Source: UBA1444 sp964521625
Lineage (GTDB): Bacteria > Bacillota > Negativicutes > UBA1444
Direction of reading: 5' to 3'
Length of the DNA: 64,000 bases
Assembly (NCBI GenBank): GCA_964521625.1
Contig: CAZFSM010000013.1
Span: forward strand, 1 to 64,000
Shown: piece after piece, positions 43,426-51,918 of the stretch
How the letters are laid out: every line of letters begins with the position of its first letter
Position numbering within the stretch: position 1 is the stretch's first letter
The notes under the pieces: model-generated
What the model saw: only the letters and a program-made list of their open reading frames with translations
Databases searched by the model: none
What the model was told of the DNA's origin: nothing
Made by a program: the position numbers and the translations under genes

Positions 43426-44063
43426 GTAAGCGAGTCCCGGTGATTATCATCGGCGGTGGCGGACATGCAAAAGTCGTGGTCGATGCATTGCGCCTAAATG
43501 GAGAAAATGTCTTGGGCGTACTCGATACTTGCGACCCAACGTCAATGCTGCCCAAAGATTTGCCGTGGCTGGGCCCGGACGATGCCATCAGCACCTATGC
43601 ACCGAATGAAGTGGTGTTGGCCAATGGGATAGGGTCAGCTCGCTCAACGTCACTGCGGAAAAAAGTGTTTGAACATTTTGGCCAAATGGGTTATCATTTC
43701 ACAAAGGTTATTCATCCATCGGCGATTATTGCCCTCGATGTTGTCATAGGTTGCGGGTCGCAAATCATGGCTGGCGCGGTTGTTCAGACAGGCGCGGTAA
43801 TCGGTTGCAATACGATTGTAAATACCCGCGCCAGTGTTGATCATGATTGCCAAATCGGTGACCACGTACATATCGCGCCGGGAGCAACGTTGTCAGGAAT
43901 GGTTCGTGTCGGGGATGGAGCTCATGTTGGCGTCGGTGCGGTAGTGATTCAAGGAATAGAAGTTGGGCCAGGAGCACTGATTGGCGCCGGTTCGGTAGTC
44001 GTTAGAGATATACCGGCAGCGACCATTGCTTTCGGAGTTCCGGCGCGGGTGGTGGAAGAATGA
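43422..44063 (+). CDS. neuD: NeuD/LegH family acetyltransferase
   Basis: A left-handed beta-helix acetyltransferase of 213 residues. The N-terminal part (VIIIGGGGHAKVVVDAL) is the PglD-like nucleotide-sugar domain and the hexapeptide repeats run from about residue 95 to 200 (GCGSQIMAGAVVQTGAVIG in part). The His in RASVDHDC near 140 is the family catalytic base. In the legionaminic pathway LegH N-acetylates the 4-amino sugar made by LegC, which is the expected job here; NeuD O-acetylation of sialic acid is the alternative. Confidence 0.88.
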   Translation: MSKRVPVIIIGGGGHAKVVVDALRLNGENVLGVLDTCDPTSMLPKDLPWLGPDDAISTYAPNEVVLANGIGSARSTSLRKKVFEHFGQMGYHFTKVIHPSAIIALDVVIGCGSQIMAGAVVQTGAVIGCNTIVNTRASVDHDCQIGDHVHIAPGATLSGMVRVGDGAHVGVGAVVIQGIEVGPGALIGAGSVVVRDIPAATIAFGVPARVVEE

Positions 44064-45109
44064 AGGACTGGCGAAATACATTGGTTCATGCAACCATATC
44101 GGTGGCGGAAGCTATTGAAAGCATTGACCGAAACTCCATGCAGATTGCGATCGTGGTTGCCGAAGACGGAAAACTGCTAGGCACTGTTACGGACGGTGAT
44201 ATACGTCGGGCGATTTTAAAAGGGATTGCACTGTCAGCGCCGGTGACGCAAGTCATGAATGCAGACCCAACAACAGCCGGTATCGCTGAACCGCGAGAAA
44301 ATATATTAACGATGATGCGACAAAAGGATATTCAGCACGTACCCGTACTGGATGAAAACGGACACCTGATTTTTGTCGAAACATTTGGCGGTTTGACAAA
44401 TGTTTTTCGCAGGGAGAACCTGGTGGTGCTGATGGTCGGCGGTCGAGGCGCCAGGCTGGACCCGTTGACCAATGATTGCCCGAAACCTCTGCTGAAAGTC
44501 GGCGGAAAACCGGTACTGGAAACTATTTTGCAAAGTTTTCTGGAATACGGTTTCTACCGGTTCTGTTTTGCTGTTCACTATAAGGCGGAAATGATCGAAG
44601 CTTATTTTGGCGATGGATCAAAATGGGGCGCCGAGATCACTTATGTACGCGAAAAGGAGAAAAAGGGGACCGCCGGGGCGCTAAGCCTCTTGCAAGATCC
44701 GCCTACCGCTCCTGTCCTGGTAATGAACGGCGATGTATTGACCAAAGTGAACTACCACCATCTACTGCGGTTTCATGAGGAACATGGCCCGGCGGCAACG
44801 ATGTGCGTGCGGGAATTTACGACGCAGATTCCATATGGAGTGGTGCGCCTTGAGCAACATCAATTGCTGGCGATTGAGGAGAAACCGATCTATAGTCATT
44901 TCGTGAATGCGGGCGTCTATGTTTTTGAACCAGCGGCGTTAAACCTGATTTCCGACCAAACCTACCTTGATATGCCGGATCTCTTTGCCCTATTGTTGAA
45001 AAACGATCAAAAAATTGTGGCTTTTCCCATCCGCGAATACTGGTTGGATATCGGGCGAATGAGTGATTTTGAAAGAGCAAATGGTGAATTTTCCGAGGTG
45101 TTCGGATGA
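44060..45109 (+). CDS. CBS-domain sugar-1-phosphate nucleotidyltransferase (PtmE-like)
   Basis: A 349-residue protein with an N-terminal CBS pair (about residues 1-120, LLGTVTDGDIRRAIL) and a C-terminal sugar-1-phosphate nucleotidyltransferase (about 122-345). The pyrophosphorylase signature is VLMVGGRGARLDPLTNDCPKP in part, with NGDVL near 222 as the metal site. The same layout is found in Campylobacter PtmE, a glucosamine-1-phosphate guanylyltransferase that starts the GDP-linked legionaminic acid route. GDP specificity here is inferred. ATGA overlaps couple it to neighbours. Confidence 0.87.
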   Translation: MKDWRNTLVHATISVAEAIESIDRNSMQIAIVVAEDGKLLGTVTDGDIRRAILKGIALSAPVTQVMNADPTTAGIAEPRENILTMMRQKDIQHVPVLDENGHLIFVETFGGLTNVFRRENLVVLMVGGRGARLDPLTNDCPKPLLKVGGKPVLETILQSFLEYGFYRFCFAVHYKAEMIEAYFGDGSKWGAEITYVREKEKKGTAGALSLLQDPPTAPVLVMNGDVLTKVNYHHLLRFHEEHGPAATMCVREFTTQIPYGVVRLEQHQLLAIEEKPIYSHFVNAGVYVFEPAALNLISDQTYLDMPDLFALLLKNDQKIVAFPIREYWLDIGRMSDFERANGEFSEVFG

Positions 45110-46017
45110 AATGTCTGGTCATTGGGTTCGGCTCGATTGGCTCCCGTCATGCCAGAGTCCTACACGAAATGGGGAACAGCGTTTCCGTTGTCAGCCAACA
45201 TGGCACAGCGGAGTATCCCTGTTTTGGCGAGTTGACAATGGCATTGGATAAGGCACAACCAGACTATGTCGTGATTGCGAATCAGACCCATCAACATCAT
45301 GATACGCTGACAGCGCTGGCCAACGCAGGATTCGCGGGAACGGTTATGGTTGAAAAACCGCTGTTCCATAAGGATATGGGTTTGCCGCAACATTCATTCA
45401 AAAATGTTTACGTCGCGTACAATCTGCGGTTTCATCCGCTACTCCAACGGTTAAAATCGTTACTGCAGGGGCAGACTATTGTCACCGCCCATGCCTACGT
45501 CGGCCAATATCTGCCGGACTGGCGGCCAGGTAAAGATTATCGGCAAAGCTATTCCGTGCGAAAACTGGAAGGCGGCGGAGTGTTGCGCGACCTCAGTCAC
45601 GAACTGGACTACCTGAACTGGCTTTTGGGCGGATGGAAACAGGTAGTGGCTATTGGCGGGCATTTCAGTCATCTGGCCGGCGACAGCGATGATGCATTTG
45701 GTTTGCTTGTTGCGATGGATAAATGCCCTTTGGCGATGATTCACCTGAATTATCTGGATCGTGTTTTACGCCGCGAAATTATCATAAACACAGATACACA
45801 GACGATTACGCTCGATTTGGCGCGCGGCGTTCTCCAGGTTGACCAACAGGTTGAAACTTGTGTGGTTGCACGTGATGATACATACATTGCCGAGCATATG
45901 GCAGCGATGAATGGTGATGCCGCCTCGTTGTGTTCCATTTCGCAAGGACTGGCAGTTCAGGCGTTGATCCATGGCGCTGAAAAATCAATGATCGAGCAAA
46001 GATGGGTGAAACGATGA
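45106..46017 (+). CDS. Gfo/Idh/MocA family oxidoreductase (PtmF-like)
   Basis: A NAD(P)-dependent oxidoreductase of 303 residues with VIGFGSIGSRHARVL at the N-terminus, VMVEKPLF near 83 and a substrate-side RDLSHELDYLNWLLGG near 160. Position directly after the PtmE-like gene matches ptmF of Campylobacter, whose exact reaction is not settled. It is not closely like the Gfo/Idh at 18700. It is coupled by ATGA on both sides. Confidence 0.84.
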   Translation: MKCLVIGFGSIGSRHARVLHEMGNSVSVVSQHGTAEYPCFGELTMALDKAQPDYVVIANQTHQHHDTLTALANAGFAGTVMVEKPLFHKDMGLPQHSFKNVYVAYNLRFHPLLQRLKSLLQGQTIVTAHAYVGQYLPDWRPGKDYRQSYSVRKLEGGGVLRDLSHELDYLNWLLGGWKQVVAIGGHFSHLAGDSDDAFGLLVAMDKCPLAMIHLNYLDRVLRREIIINTDTQTITLDLARGVLQVDQQVETCVVARDDTYIAEHMAAMNGDAASLCSISQGLAVQALIHGAEKSMIEQRWVKR

Positions 46018-46721
46018 GACGAATTTGTTCAATCTGTGCCCGTGGCGGATCAAAGGGCGTTAAGAACAAGAACATCCGCGATTTTCTGGGTAAGCCATTG
46101 ATTGCGCATACTATCCGGCAAGCCCGGGAAACTGGATTGTTCGAGTTGATTGCCGTGAGCAGCGATTCCCAGGCAATATTGGATACTGCACGAAACTGGG
46201 GGGCAGATATCCTGATCAACCGGCCAGCCGAACTGGCAACAGACACTGCGGCTAAATTACCAGTGATTCAGCACTGTATGATTGAAACTGAAAAAAAAGC
46301 AGGCTTTCAGTGCGATGTCGTTGTCGATCTGGATGCGACGGCTCCGCTGCGGACAGTCGACGACATCTGCGGGGCAGTACGATTACTGGAGAGCAATAAC
46401 GTTTCCAATGTAATTACCGGTGCGCCTGCGCGCAAGTCCCCCTACTTTAATCTGGTTGAAATGGATGGTGCAGGGTTTGTCCATCTGAGCAAACCGCCTA
46501 CCGTCCAAATTTTTCGGCGGCAAGATGCACCGGCATGTTACGATATGAATGCATCGATCTATGTGTGGCAACGCGAGGCATTATTGCGGCAAACTTCCAT
46601 ATTTGACAAAGATACGATGTTGTATGTAATGCCAGAAGATCGGTCCATCGACATCGATTCGGAATTGGAGTTTGAACTTGTCGAGTTTATTGCGAACAAG
46701 AGGAGGAAAGACTATGAATGA
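46014..46721 (+). CDS. CMP-nonulosonate cytidylyltransferase (LegF/NeuA/PtmB)
   Basis: Activates the nonulosonic acid with CTP. The 235-residue protein has CSICARGGSKGVKNKN (CTP-binding) at residues 5-20, LDATAPLRT near 105 (in place of the more usual LQPTSPLR) and DIDSELEFELVE at the end, all of the acylneuraminate cytidylyltransferase family. The ATG at 46014 overlaps the previous stop by ATGA; an ATG four codons earlier is possible. Campylobacter PtmB/LegF are the nearest functional models. Confidence 0.92.
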   Translation: MRRICSICARGGSKGVKNKNIRDFLGKPLIAHTIRQARETGLFELIAVSSDSQAILDTARNWGADILINRPAELATDTAAKLPVIQHCMIETEKKAGFQCDVVVDLDATAPLRTVDDICGAVRLLESNNVSNVITGAPARKSPYFNLVEMDGAGFVHLSKPPTVQIFRRQDAPACYDMNASIYVWQREALLRQTSIFDKDTMLYVMPEDRSIDIDSELEFELVEFIANKRRKDYE

Positions 46722-47544
46722 AAAAGATCCCTATCGCGATTTATTCAGTTTACAGGGAAAAACCGCGATTGTTACCGGCGGCCTCGGGATTTTGGGAAAA
46801 CGATTTTGTGCAGGACTGGCGACTTTCGGGGCGCAAGTGGGCGTTATTGATCTGGATGAGTCCGCCGCTGCCGCGTATGCGGAGGAACTGTCAAAACAAT
46901 ACGGTGTGAAGGCTGTCGGTGTGGGGTGCAACGTAGCCGATCCCGCCTCGGTTGCCGCTATGGTCGAACAAGTAGTGGCTGCGCTTGGTGGAATTCACAT
47001 TTTGCACAATAATGCAGCAACAAAATCGACGGATCTGGACGCTTTTTTTGCACCGTTTGAAGACTATGCGTTGCAAGAATGGCGAAAAATAATGGCCGTA
47101 AATATTGATGGCATGTTTTTGGTGGCGCAAGCGGTGGGTAAGCAAATGATAAAGCAAGGCGTCGGCGGCAGCATTATCCAAACGGCATCCCACTACGGGA
47201 TCAACGGTCCTGACAAGCGAATTTATGAAGGTTCGTTTTATCTGAACCGGCAAATCAATACACCAGCAGTCTATACCGTTTCCAAAGCAGCGGTCGTTGG
47301 GTTGACGAAATATCTTGCAACCTATTGGGCCGATCAGAACATCCGGGTCAATACGTTGACGCCGGGCGGAGTGGAAAGCGGACAAAATGATGAATTTAAA
47401 CGCCGTTACTCAGCCAAAGTGCCTTTGGGAAGAATGGCCAAGGGCGATGAACTCGTCGGCGCATTGGTGTACATGGCTTCGGATGCGTCGAGCTACATGA
47501 CGGGACATAATATGATTGTGGACGGTGGCTGGAGCGCCTGGTAA
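46714..47544 (+). CDS. Short-chain dehydrogenase (PtmA-like)
   Basis: A classical SDR of 276 residues: TGGLGILGKRF (cofactor site, near residue 19), HNNAA near 95, a Ser in QTASHYGINGP near 160, and the Tyr-Lys pair YTVSKAAV near 188. It follows the cytidylyltransferase as ptmA follows ptmB in Campylobacter. The ATG at 46714 has AGAGGAGG upstream and overlaps the preceding gene. The family ends VDGGWSAW as expected. Substrate unknown; a step toward the hexosamine precursor has been suggested for PtmA. Confidence 0.87.
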   Translation: MNEKDPYRDLFSLQGKTAIVTGGLGILGKRFCAGLATFGAQVGVIDLDESAAAAYAEELSKQYGVKAVGVGCNVADPASVAAMVEQVVAALGGIHILHNNAATKSTDLDAFFAPFEDYALQEWRKIMAVNIDGMFLVAQAVGKQMIKQGVGGSIIQTASHYGINGPDKRIYEGSFYLNRQINTPAVYTVSKAAVVGLTKYLATYWADQNIRVNTLTPGGVESGQNDEFKRRYSAKVPLGRMAKGDELVGALVYMASDASSYMTGHNMIVDGGWSAW

Positions 47545-47584
47545 TGACTTGATTGGCTCAACAAAGCTTTGGAGGGATTGCAAC

Positions 47585-48901
47585 TTGAAACGATATGCAG
47601 CGCCGAAACCGATCGATATAGAAAAATTTACGGTTCCTGAAAAGGATCTTGAGGCAAAATACGGGTTGCCCCAAGAGGTAAAGTTTTGTAAACACTGTGT
47701 TATTTCGAACCAACGTCCCAATTCGGCAGTGGAATATGCCCATACCAAGCAAAGCAAAAAAGAAACCATTCATTTTGACAATGATGGCGTTTGTGATGCA
47801 TGCCGGGTTTCGGAACAAAAGCATAAAACCATCGACTGGAAGCTTCGCGAGCAAGAGCTCAGGGAGTTGTGTGACCGCTATCGCCGCAATGATGGGCATT
47901 ATGACTGTATCGTTCCAGGGTCTGGCGGAAAAGACAGCTTCTTTGCCGCCCATATGCTCAAATACAAATACGGTATGCATCCGCTTACTGTGACATGGGC
48001 TCCACATATCTATACTACCTGGGGTTGGCACAATTTTCAGGCATGGCTCAATGCCGGGTTTGACAATTTCCTGTGTACGCCGAATCCCCGGACACATCGC
48101 CTGCTGACCCGATTGGCAGTAGAAAACCTTTTTCATCCTTTTCAAGCGTTTATGTTCGGACAAAAGTCTCTGGCCCCTAAAATGGCTTTGCTTCATGATG
48201 TTCCGCTCGTTTTTTATGGCGAAAATGAAGCCGAATATGGAAATCCCATTGGCGATACGATGACCGCGAAGCGCGATTGGAAATACTTTTCTTCCGATGA
48301 TAAGAGTCAGATTTATCTTGGCGGGACATCGATAAAATCCCTGGAAGAAGACTTCGGTGTCGAACCCGTGGAGCTGCGACCGTATATGCCGGCGGACCCT
48401 AACGAAATTGAGAAAAAAAAGGTTGAGGTTCACTATCTGGGCTATTATCTGAAGTGGCATCCGCAGGAATGCTACTATTATGCTGTAGAAAATGGCGGAT
48501 TCCAGGCATCGCCTGAGCGTACCCCCGGTACTTATAGCAAATACAATAGTATTGATGATCGCATCGATGATTTTCACTACCATACGACTTTCATAAAGTT
48601 TGGAATTGGCCGGGCAACTTACGATGCAGCGCAGGAAATTCGCAATGATGAAATAACCCGCGAAGAAGGCGTTGCACTTGTCAAAAAGTTTGATGGAGAA
48701 TTTCCTGAAAGATTTGCTGAGGAGATATTCAGATACCTGAGTATGCCTGCAAAAGAATATCCGATCGCATCCGCAATGTTTGAACAACCAATCATGGACA
48801 GAGATTACTACGATACGTTAACCGACAAGTTTCGTTCGCCCCACCTGTGGCGGCGCGATCATGGAGTATGGAAACTGCGTCATGCAGTTTATGGGGAATG
48901 A
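47585..48901 (+). CDS. pseA: N-acetyl sugar amidotransferase (PseA/WbpG family)
   Basis: This 438-residue enzyme is expected to convert an N-acetyl group of a sugar or nonulosonate into an acetamidino group, using ammonia and ATP. The PP-loop SGGKDS lies near residue 113. Two CxxC-type Cys pairs (FCKHC near 34 and CDACR near 70) probably bind a metal. The TTG start has TGGAGGG upstream. hisF- and hisH-like genes follow at once, as with P. aeruginosa WbpG, where they supply ammonia. In Campylobacter the related PtmG and PseA modify legionaminic and pseudaminic acid. Confidence 0.9.
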   Translation: MKRYAAPKPIDIEKFTVPEKDLEAKYGLPQEVKFCKHCVISNQRPNSAVEYAHTKQSKKETIHFDNDGVCDACRVSEQKHKTIDWKLREQELRELCDRYRRNDGHYDCIVPGSGGKDSFFAAHMLKYKYGMHPLTVTWAPHIYTTWGWHNFQAWLNAGFDNFLCTPNPRTHRLLTRLAVENLFHPFQAFMFGQKSLAPKMALLHDVPLVFYGENEAEYGNPIGDTMTAKRDWKYFSSDDKSQIYLGGTSIKSLEEDFGVEPVELRPYMPADPNEIEKKKVEVHYLGYYLKWHPQECYYYAVENGGFQASPERTPGTYSKYNSIDDRIDDFHYHTTFIKFGIGRATYDAAQEIRNDEITREEGVALVKKFDGEFPERFAEEIFRYLSMPAKEYPIASAMFEQPIMDRDYYDTLTDKFRSPHLWRRDHGVWKLRHAVYGE

Positions 48902-48912
48902 GGTAGGATTTC

Positions 48913-49689
48913 ATGCGTAATATTCGGCTCATTGCCCGCCTTGATGTGAAGGGGCCCAATCTTGTGAAAGGGGTCCAATTGGAAGGGTTACGCAAACTGG
49001 GTGATCCTAATGTCTTTGCCAAAAAATACTATGAAGCGGGCATTGATGAGATCCTATATATTGATATTGTTGCCAGCCTGTATGAACGAAACAGCCTTTA
49101 TGACATTGTTCGGCGTACGACACAAGATGTGTTCATCCCGATAACTGCCGGCGGCGGGTTGCGTTCGGTAGAAGATGTCCGTACAATGCTTCGCGCCGGT
49201 GCTGACAAAGTCGCGATCAACACTGCAGCAATCAAACGACCGGAGTTGATTCGGGAAATATCCAATACGTTTGGGTCGCAGTGTATGGTCTTATCCATCC
49301 AGGCGAAAAAAAGAGCACCAGGAAAATGGGAATGTTATTGTGACAACGGTAGGGAGCATACGGGACGAGACGTTGTAGAATGGGCGCAAGAAGCAGTGCA
49401 ACTGGGGGCTGGCGAGATTATCCTGACATCGGTTGACCGGGAAGGGACGGCCAAAGGATTTGATTGCGACTTGGTGCAAGCAGTTTCTACGCGGGTGCCC
49501 ATTCCCCTTATCGCCGGCGGCGGGATGGGAAAGCTAACTGATATGATTGACGTGATTAATGAAGGCCGTGCTGATGCAGTGGCAATGGCTCACGTATTGC
49601 ATTACAATAAGCTGACAGTGGACGATATTGCCAATGAAGCAGTTCGGCAAGGGTTTCGGAAAGGACGCGATGTGATCCATGAATCTTAA
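48913..49689 (+). CDS. hisF: HisF-like ammonia-channel subunit
   Basis: A TIM-barrel protein of 258 residues homologous to the cyclase subunit of imidazole-glycerol-phosphate synthase. LDVKGPNLVKG near residue 10 keeps the first catalytic Asp, and TSVDREGT near 172 is conserved. The second catalytic Asp of true HisF (Asp130 in Thermotoga) is Gln here (SIQAKK, codon at 49300-49302). It is therefore unlikely to make histidine precursors; it should pass ammonia from the HisH-like subunit to the amidotransferase. It overlaps hisH by 11 bases. Confidence 0.9.
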   Translation: MRNIRLIARLDVKGPNLVKGVQLEGLRKLGDPNVFAKKYYEAGIDEILYIDIVASLYERNSLYDIVRRTTQDVFIPITAGGGLRSVEDVRTMLRAGADKVAINTAAIKRPELIREISNTFGSQCMVLSIQAKKRAPGKWECYCDNGREHTGRDVVEWAQEAVQLGAGEIILTSVDREGTAKGFDCDLVQAVSTRVPIPLIAGGGMGKLTDMIDVINEGRADAVAMAHVLHYNKLTVDDIANEAVRQGFRKGRDVIHES

Positions 49690-50329
49690 GGCAACTGTAG
49701 TTGATTATGGCGTGGGAAACCTGCTTAGCGTCTGTCGGGCCTTTGAACATTGCGGGGCGAAAATTGATATTGCAGAATCTCCAGAGCAAATACTGAATGC
49801 AGAACGCTTGATATTGCCTGGAGTAGGGGCTTTTGCCGATGCGATGAAAAATTTGCGTTCACGAGGTTTCATTGAAGCCATTCAACAGTATTCGCATCAT
49901 GATCGCCCGTTTCTTGGCATATGTCTGGGCATGCAAATGATGCTTTCCGAGAGCGAGGAGTTTGGTCAGCATGATGGACTGGATCTGATCGCAGGGACAG
50001 TAGTTCAGATTGATCCGCTGGACAGCCAGGGTTTCCCGCAAAAAGTTCCTCATATAGGTTGGAATCAACTGGGTCTTCCGGCTGAAAAAGACGGATCATA
50101 CTGGGAGCATTCAATTTTATCCGGCATACCCGAGACGACCAGTATGTATTTTGTTCACTCTTTTACTGCACTGCCGATCAATCCTGACAACCGTTTCGCC
50201 GATGCGTACTATGGCGGCAAGCGGGTTTCGGCGGTTATCCGTCGAAACAATCTTTACGGTTGCCAGTTTCATCCGGAAAAAAGTGGCCCCATGGGATTGA
50301 AGATTATTAAAAACTTCCTTGCTATTTGA
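49679..50329 (+). CDS. hisH: HisH-like glutaminase subunit
   Basis: A class I glutamine amidotransferase of 216 residues. The nucleophile Cys is in LGICLGMQ (near residue 82) and the His-Glu pair in QFHPEKSG (near 196). All residues of the glutaminase triad are present, so it can release ammonia from glutamine for the HisF-like subunit and PseA-like enzyme. No other histidine genes lie nearby, which supports a sugar-modification role. Confidence 0.92.
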   Translation: MNLKATVVDYGVGNLLSVCRAFEHCGAKIDIAESPEQILNAERLILPGVGAFADAMKNLRSRGFIEAIQQYSHHDRPFLGICLGMQMMLSESEEFGQHDGLDLIAGTVVQIDPLDSQGFPQKVPHIGWNQLGLPAEKDGSYWEHSILSGIPETTSMYFVHSFTALPINPDNRFADAYYGGKRVSAVIRRNNLYGCQFHPEKSGPMGLKIIKNFLAI

Positions 50330-50348
50330 CGTAAGGGGATGAAAAGAA

Positions 50349-51893
50349 TTGACTAAACAAAAAATTGTTACGATGCAACAGATGCCGAAACTGCGGGACA
50401 AGCTTAAGCAAGCTGGCAAAAAGACAGTGCTTTGTCACGGTGTTTTTGATTTGCTGCATCCGGGGCATATCGCACATCTCGAAGAAGCTAAGGCGATGGG
50501 CGATGTACTGGTAGTGTCGATCACTTCCGCTCCTTATGTGAACCGCGGTCCGGGACGGCCATATTTTTCGGATGAATTGCGGTTGAAATCGCTGGCGGCT
50601 CTGGCTTGTACAGACTATGTCATTGCGATTGAGGCGGCTACAGCGGCAGAAGCGATTGATTGCGTTCAGCCTGACTATTATGTCAAAGGCAAGGAATACG
50701 CTGTGGCCGAAGACGATGTAACAGGCAACATCGACAAAGAAGCGGACCGGGTCCGTTCTTATGGCGGCGACATTCGCTTTACCGACGGCATTGTGTTTAG
50801 TTCGACAAAACTGCTGAACCAGAATTTTTCTGTATTTCCACCGGGAGTCAAAGAATTTGCCCAAGACTTTGCCAGCCGTGTTCCTTTCGAATCGGTGCGG
50901 AAAACGGTCGATCAGATGAAAAAGTTAAAAGTGCTGGTTGTCGGTGACATTATCATTGACGAATATGTTTTTTGCACGGTTCAGGGCCTGACATCCAAAG
51001 ACCGGACCTTTTCCGCACGCTATCAACGTGAAGAACGTTATTTGGGCGGATCTTTGGCCGTAGCCAAGCACTTGGCCGGTTTTTCCAACCATGTCGGTGT
51101 GTGCGCCATTGTGGGTGAAGACCCGGCGATTCATAGTCAAATCTTAAATGACCTTAGTCCGCTTATGCGTCTCGATCTTCAATTCAACAATGATTTCCGG
51201 ACGACAGTCAAACGTCGGTTTGTCGAGCGTCGGGGTATTCGCAATGAATATGATAAGCTGTTTTCCATGAATTATCTGCCGGATGATGTAGATGACATCC
51301 GGGAAGTCGATAGGAGATCTTTTCACGACAGACTGGAGAAAGAAGTTCCCAAGTATGACCTGGTCGTCGTGACCGATTTTGGGCATGGGCTACTGGATCC
51401 AGTCGCTATGGATATTTTACAGACAAAGTCGCCGTTGCTGGCGCTGAACTGCCAGACCAACTCGTCAAACTTTGGCACCAACCTGATTACGAAATATCAT
51501 CATGCCGATTGTTTTACGCTGGACATTCGGGAATTGCGCCTGGCGCTTGCCAACAGTAAAGCTGCGGAAGTGACGTTGTTAAAAGAACTGATGCATCATT
51601 TGCAGGCAAAGGTGGGCTGGGTAACATTGGGGTCTCTCGGTTCCGTGGCCCTTGACCGGGATCTGGCAGAAGTGAAAACTCCTGCGCTTACACTGTCTGT
51701 ACAAGATACAGTCGGGGCGGGCGATGCGTTTTTTGCCCTTGCCAGTTTAGGTGTCGGCGTCGGGGCCACTGTGGAAGAAAGCTCTTTCCTGGGCAATCTG
51801 GCGGGAGCACTGGCGGCAAATATTCTGGGGAATTCTAGTTCCGTGCAAAAAAGCGATTTGCTAAAGTTTGCCTCGACCTTGTTAAAATTTTAG
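50349..51893 (+). CDS. Nucleotidyltransferase-PfkB kinase fusion (HldE-like, reversed order)
   Basis: A 514-residue two-domain protein. The N-terminal domain (about residues 1-165) is a cytidylyl/adenylyltransferase with HPGH at 37-40, PDYYVKGKEY near 116 and a FSSTKLLNQ end. The C-terminal domain (about 190-510) is a PfkB kinase with VVGDIIIDEY near 195 and the catalytic TVGAGDAF near 456. Classic HldE has the opposite order, kinase first. The TTG start has AAGGGGATG upstream. It should phosphorylate and activate a sugar phosphate in the module that follows. Whether that is a heptose or another sugar is not known. Confidence 0.87.
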   Translation: MTKQKIVTMQQMPKLRDKLKQAGKKTVLCHGVFDLLHPGHIAHLEEAKAMGDVLVVSITSAPYVNRGPGRPYFSDELRLKSLAALACTDYVIAIEAATAAEAIDCVQPDYYVKGKEYAVAEDDVTGNIDKEADRVRSYGGDIRFTDGIVFSSTKLLNQNFSVFPPGVKEFAQDFASRVPFESVRKTVDQMKKLKVLVVGDIIIDEYVFCTVQGLTSKDRTFSARYQREERYLGGSLAVAKHLAGFSNHVGVCAIVGEDPAIHSQILNDLSPLMRLDLQFNNDFRTTVKRRFVERRGIRNEYDKLFSMNYLPDDVDDIREVDRRSFHDRLEKEVPKYDLVVVTDFGHGLLDPVAMDILQTKSPLLALNCQTNSSNFGTNLITKYHHADCFTLDIRELRLALANSKAAEVTLLKELMHHLQAKVGWVTLGSLGSVALDRDLAEVKTPALTLSVQDTVGAGDAFFALASLGVGVGATVEESSFLGNLAGALAANILGNSSSVQKSDLLKFASTLLKF

Positions 51894-51918
51894 AAGACGT
51901 CAGAGGGGATTGAGAAGC

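Noticed and set aside
47558..48787. Leftward open frame of 409 codons opposite the PseA-like gene
   Set aside because: The forward frame is a clear amidotransferase; the antisense frame has no motif or ribosome site.
48913..50329. hisF and hisH as part of histidine biosynthesis
   Set aside because: No other his genes are near, HisF lacks Asp130, and the pair follows a PseA-type amidotransferase.
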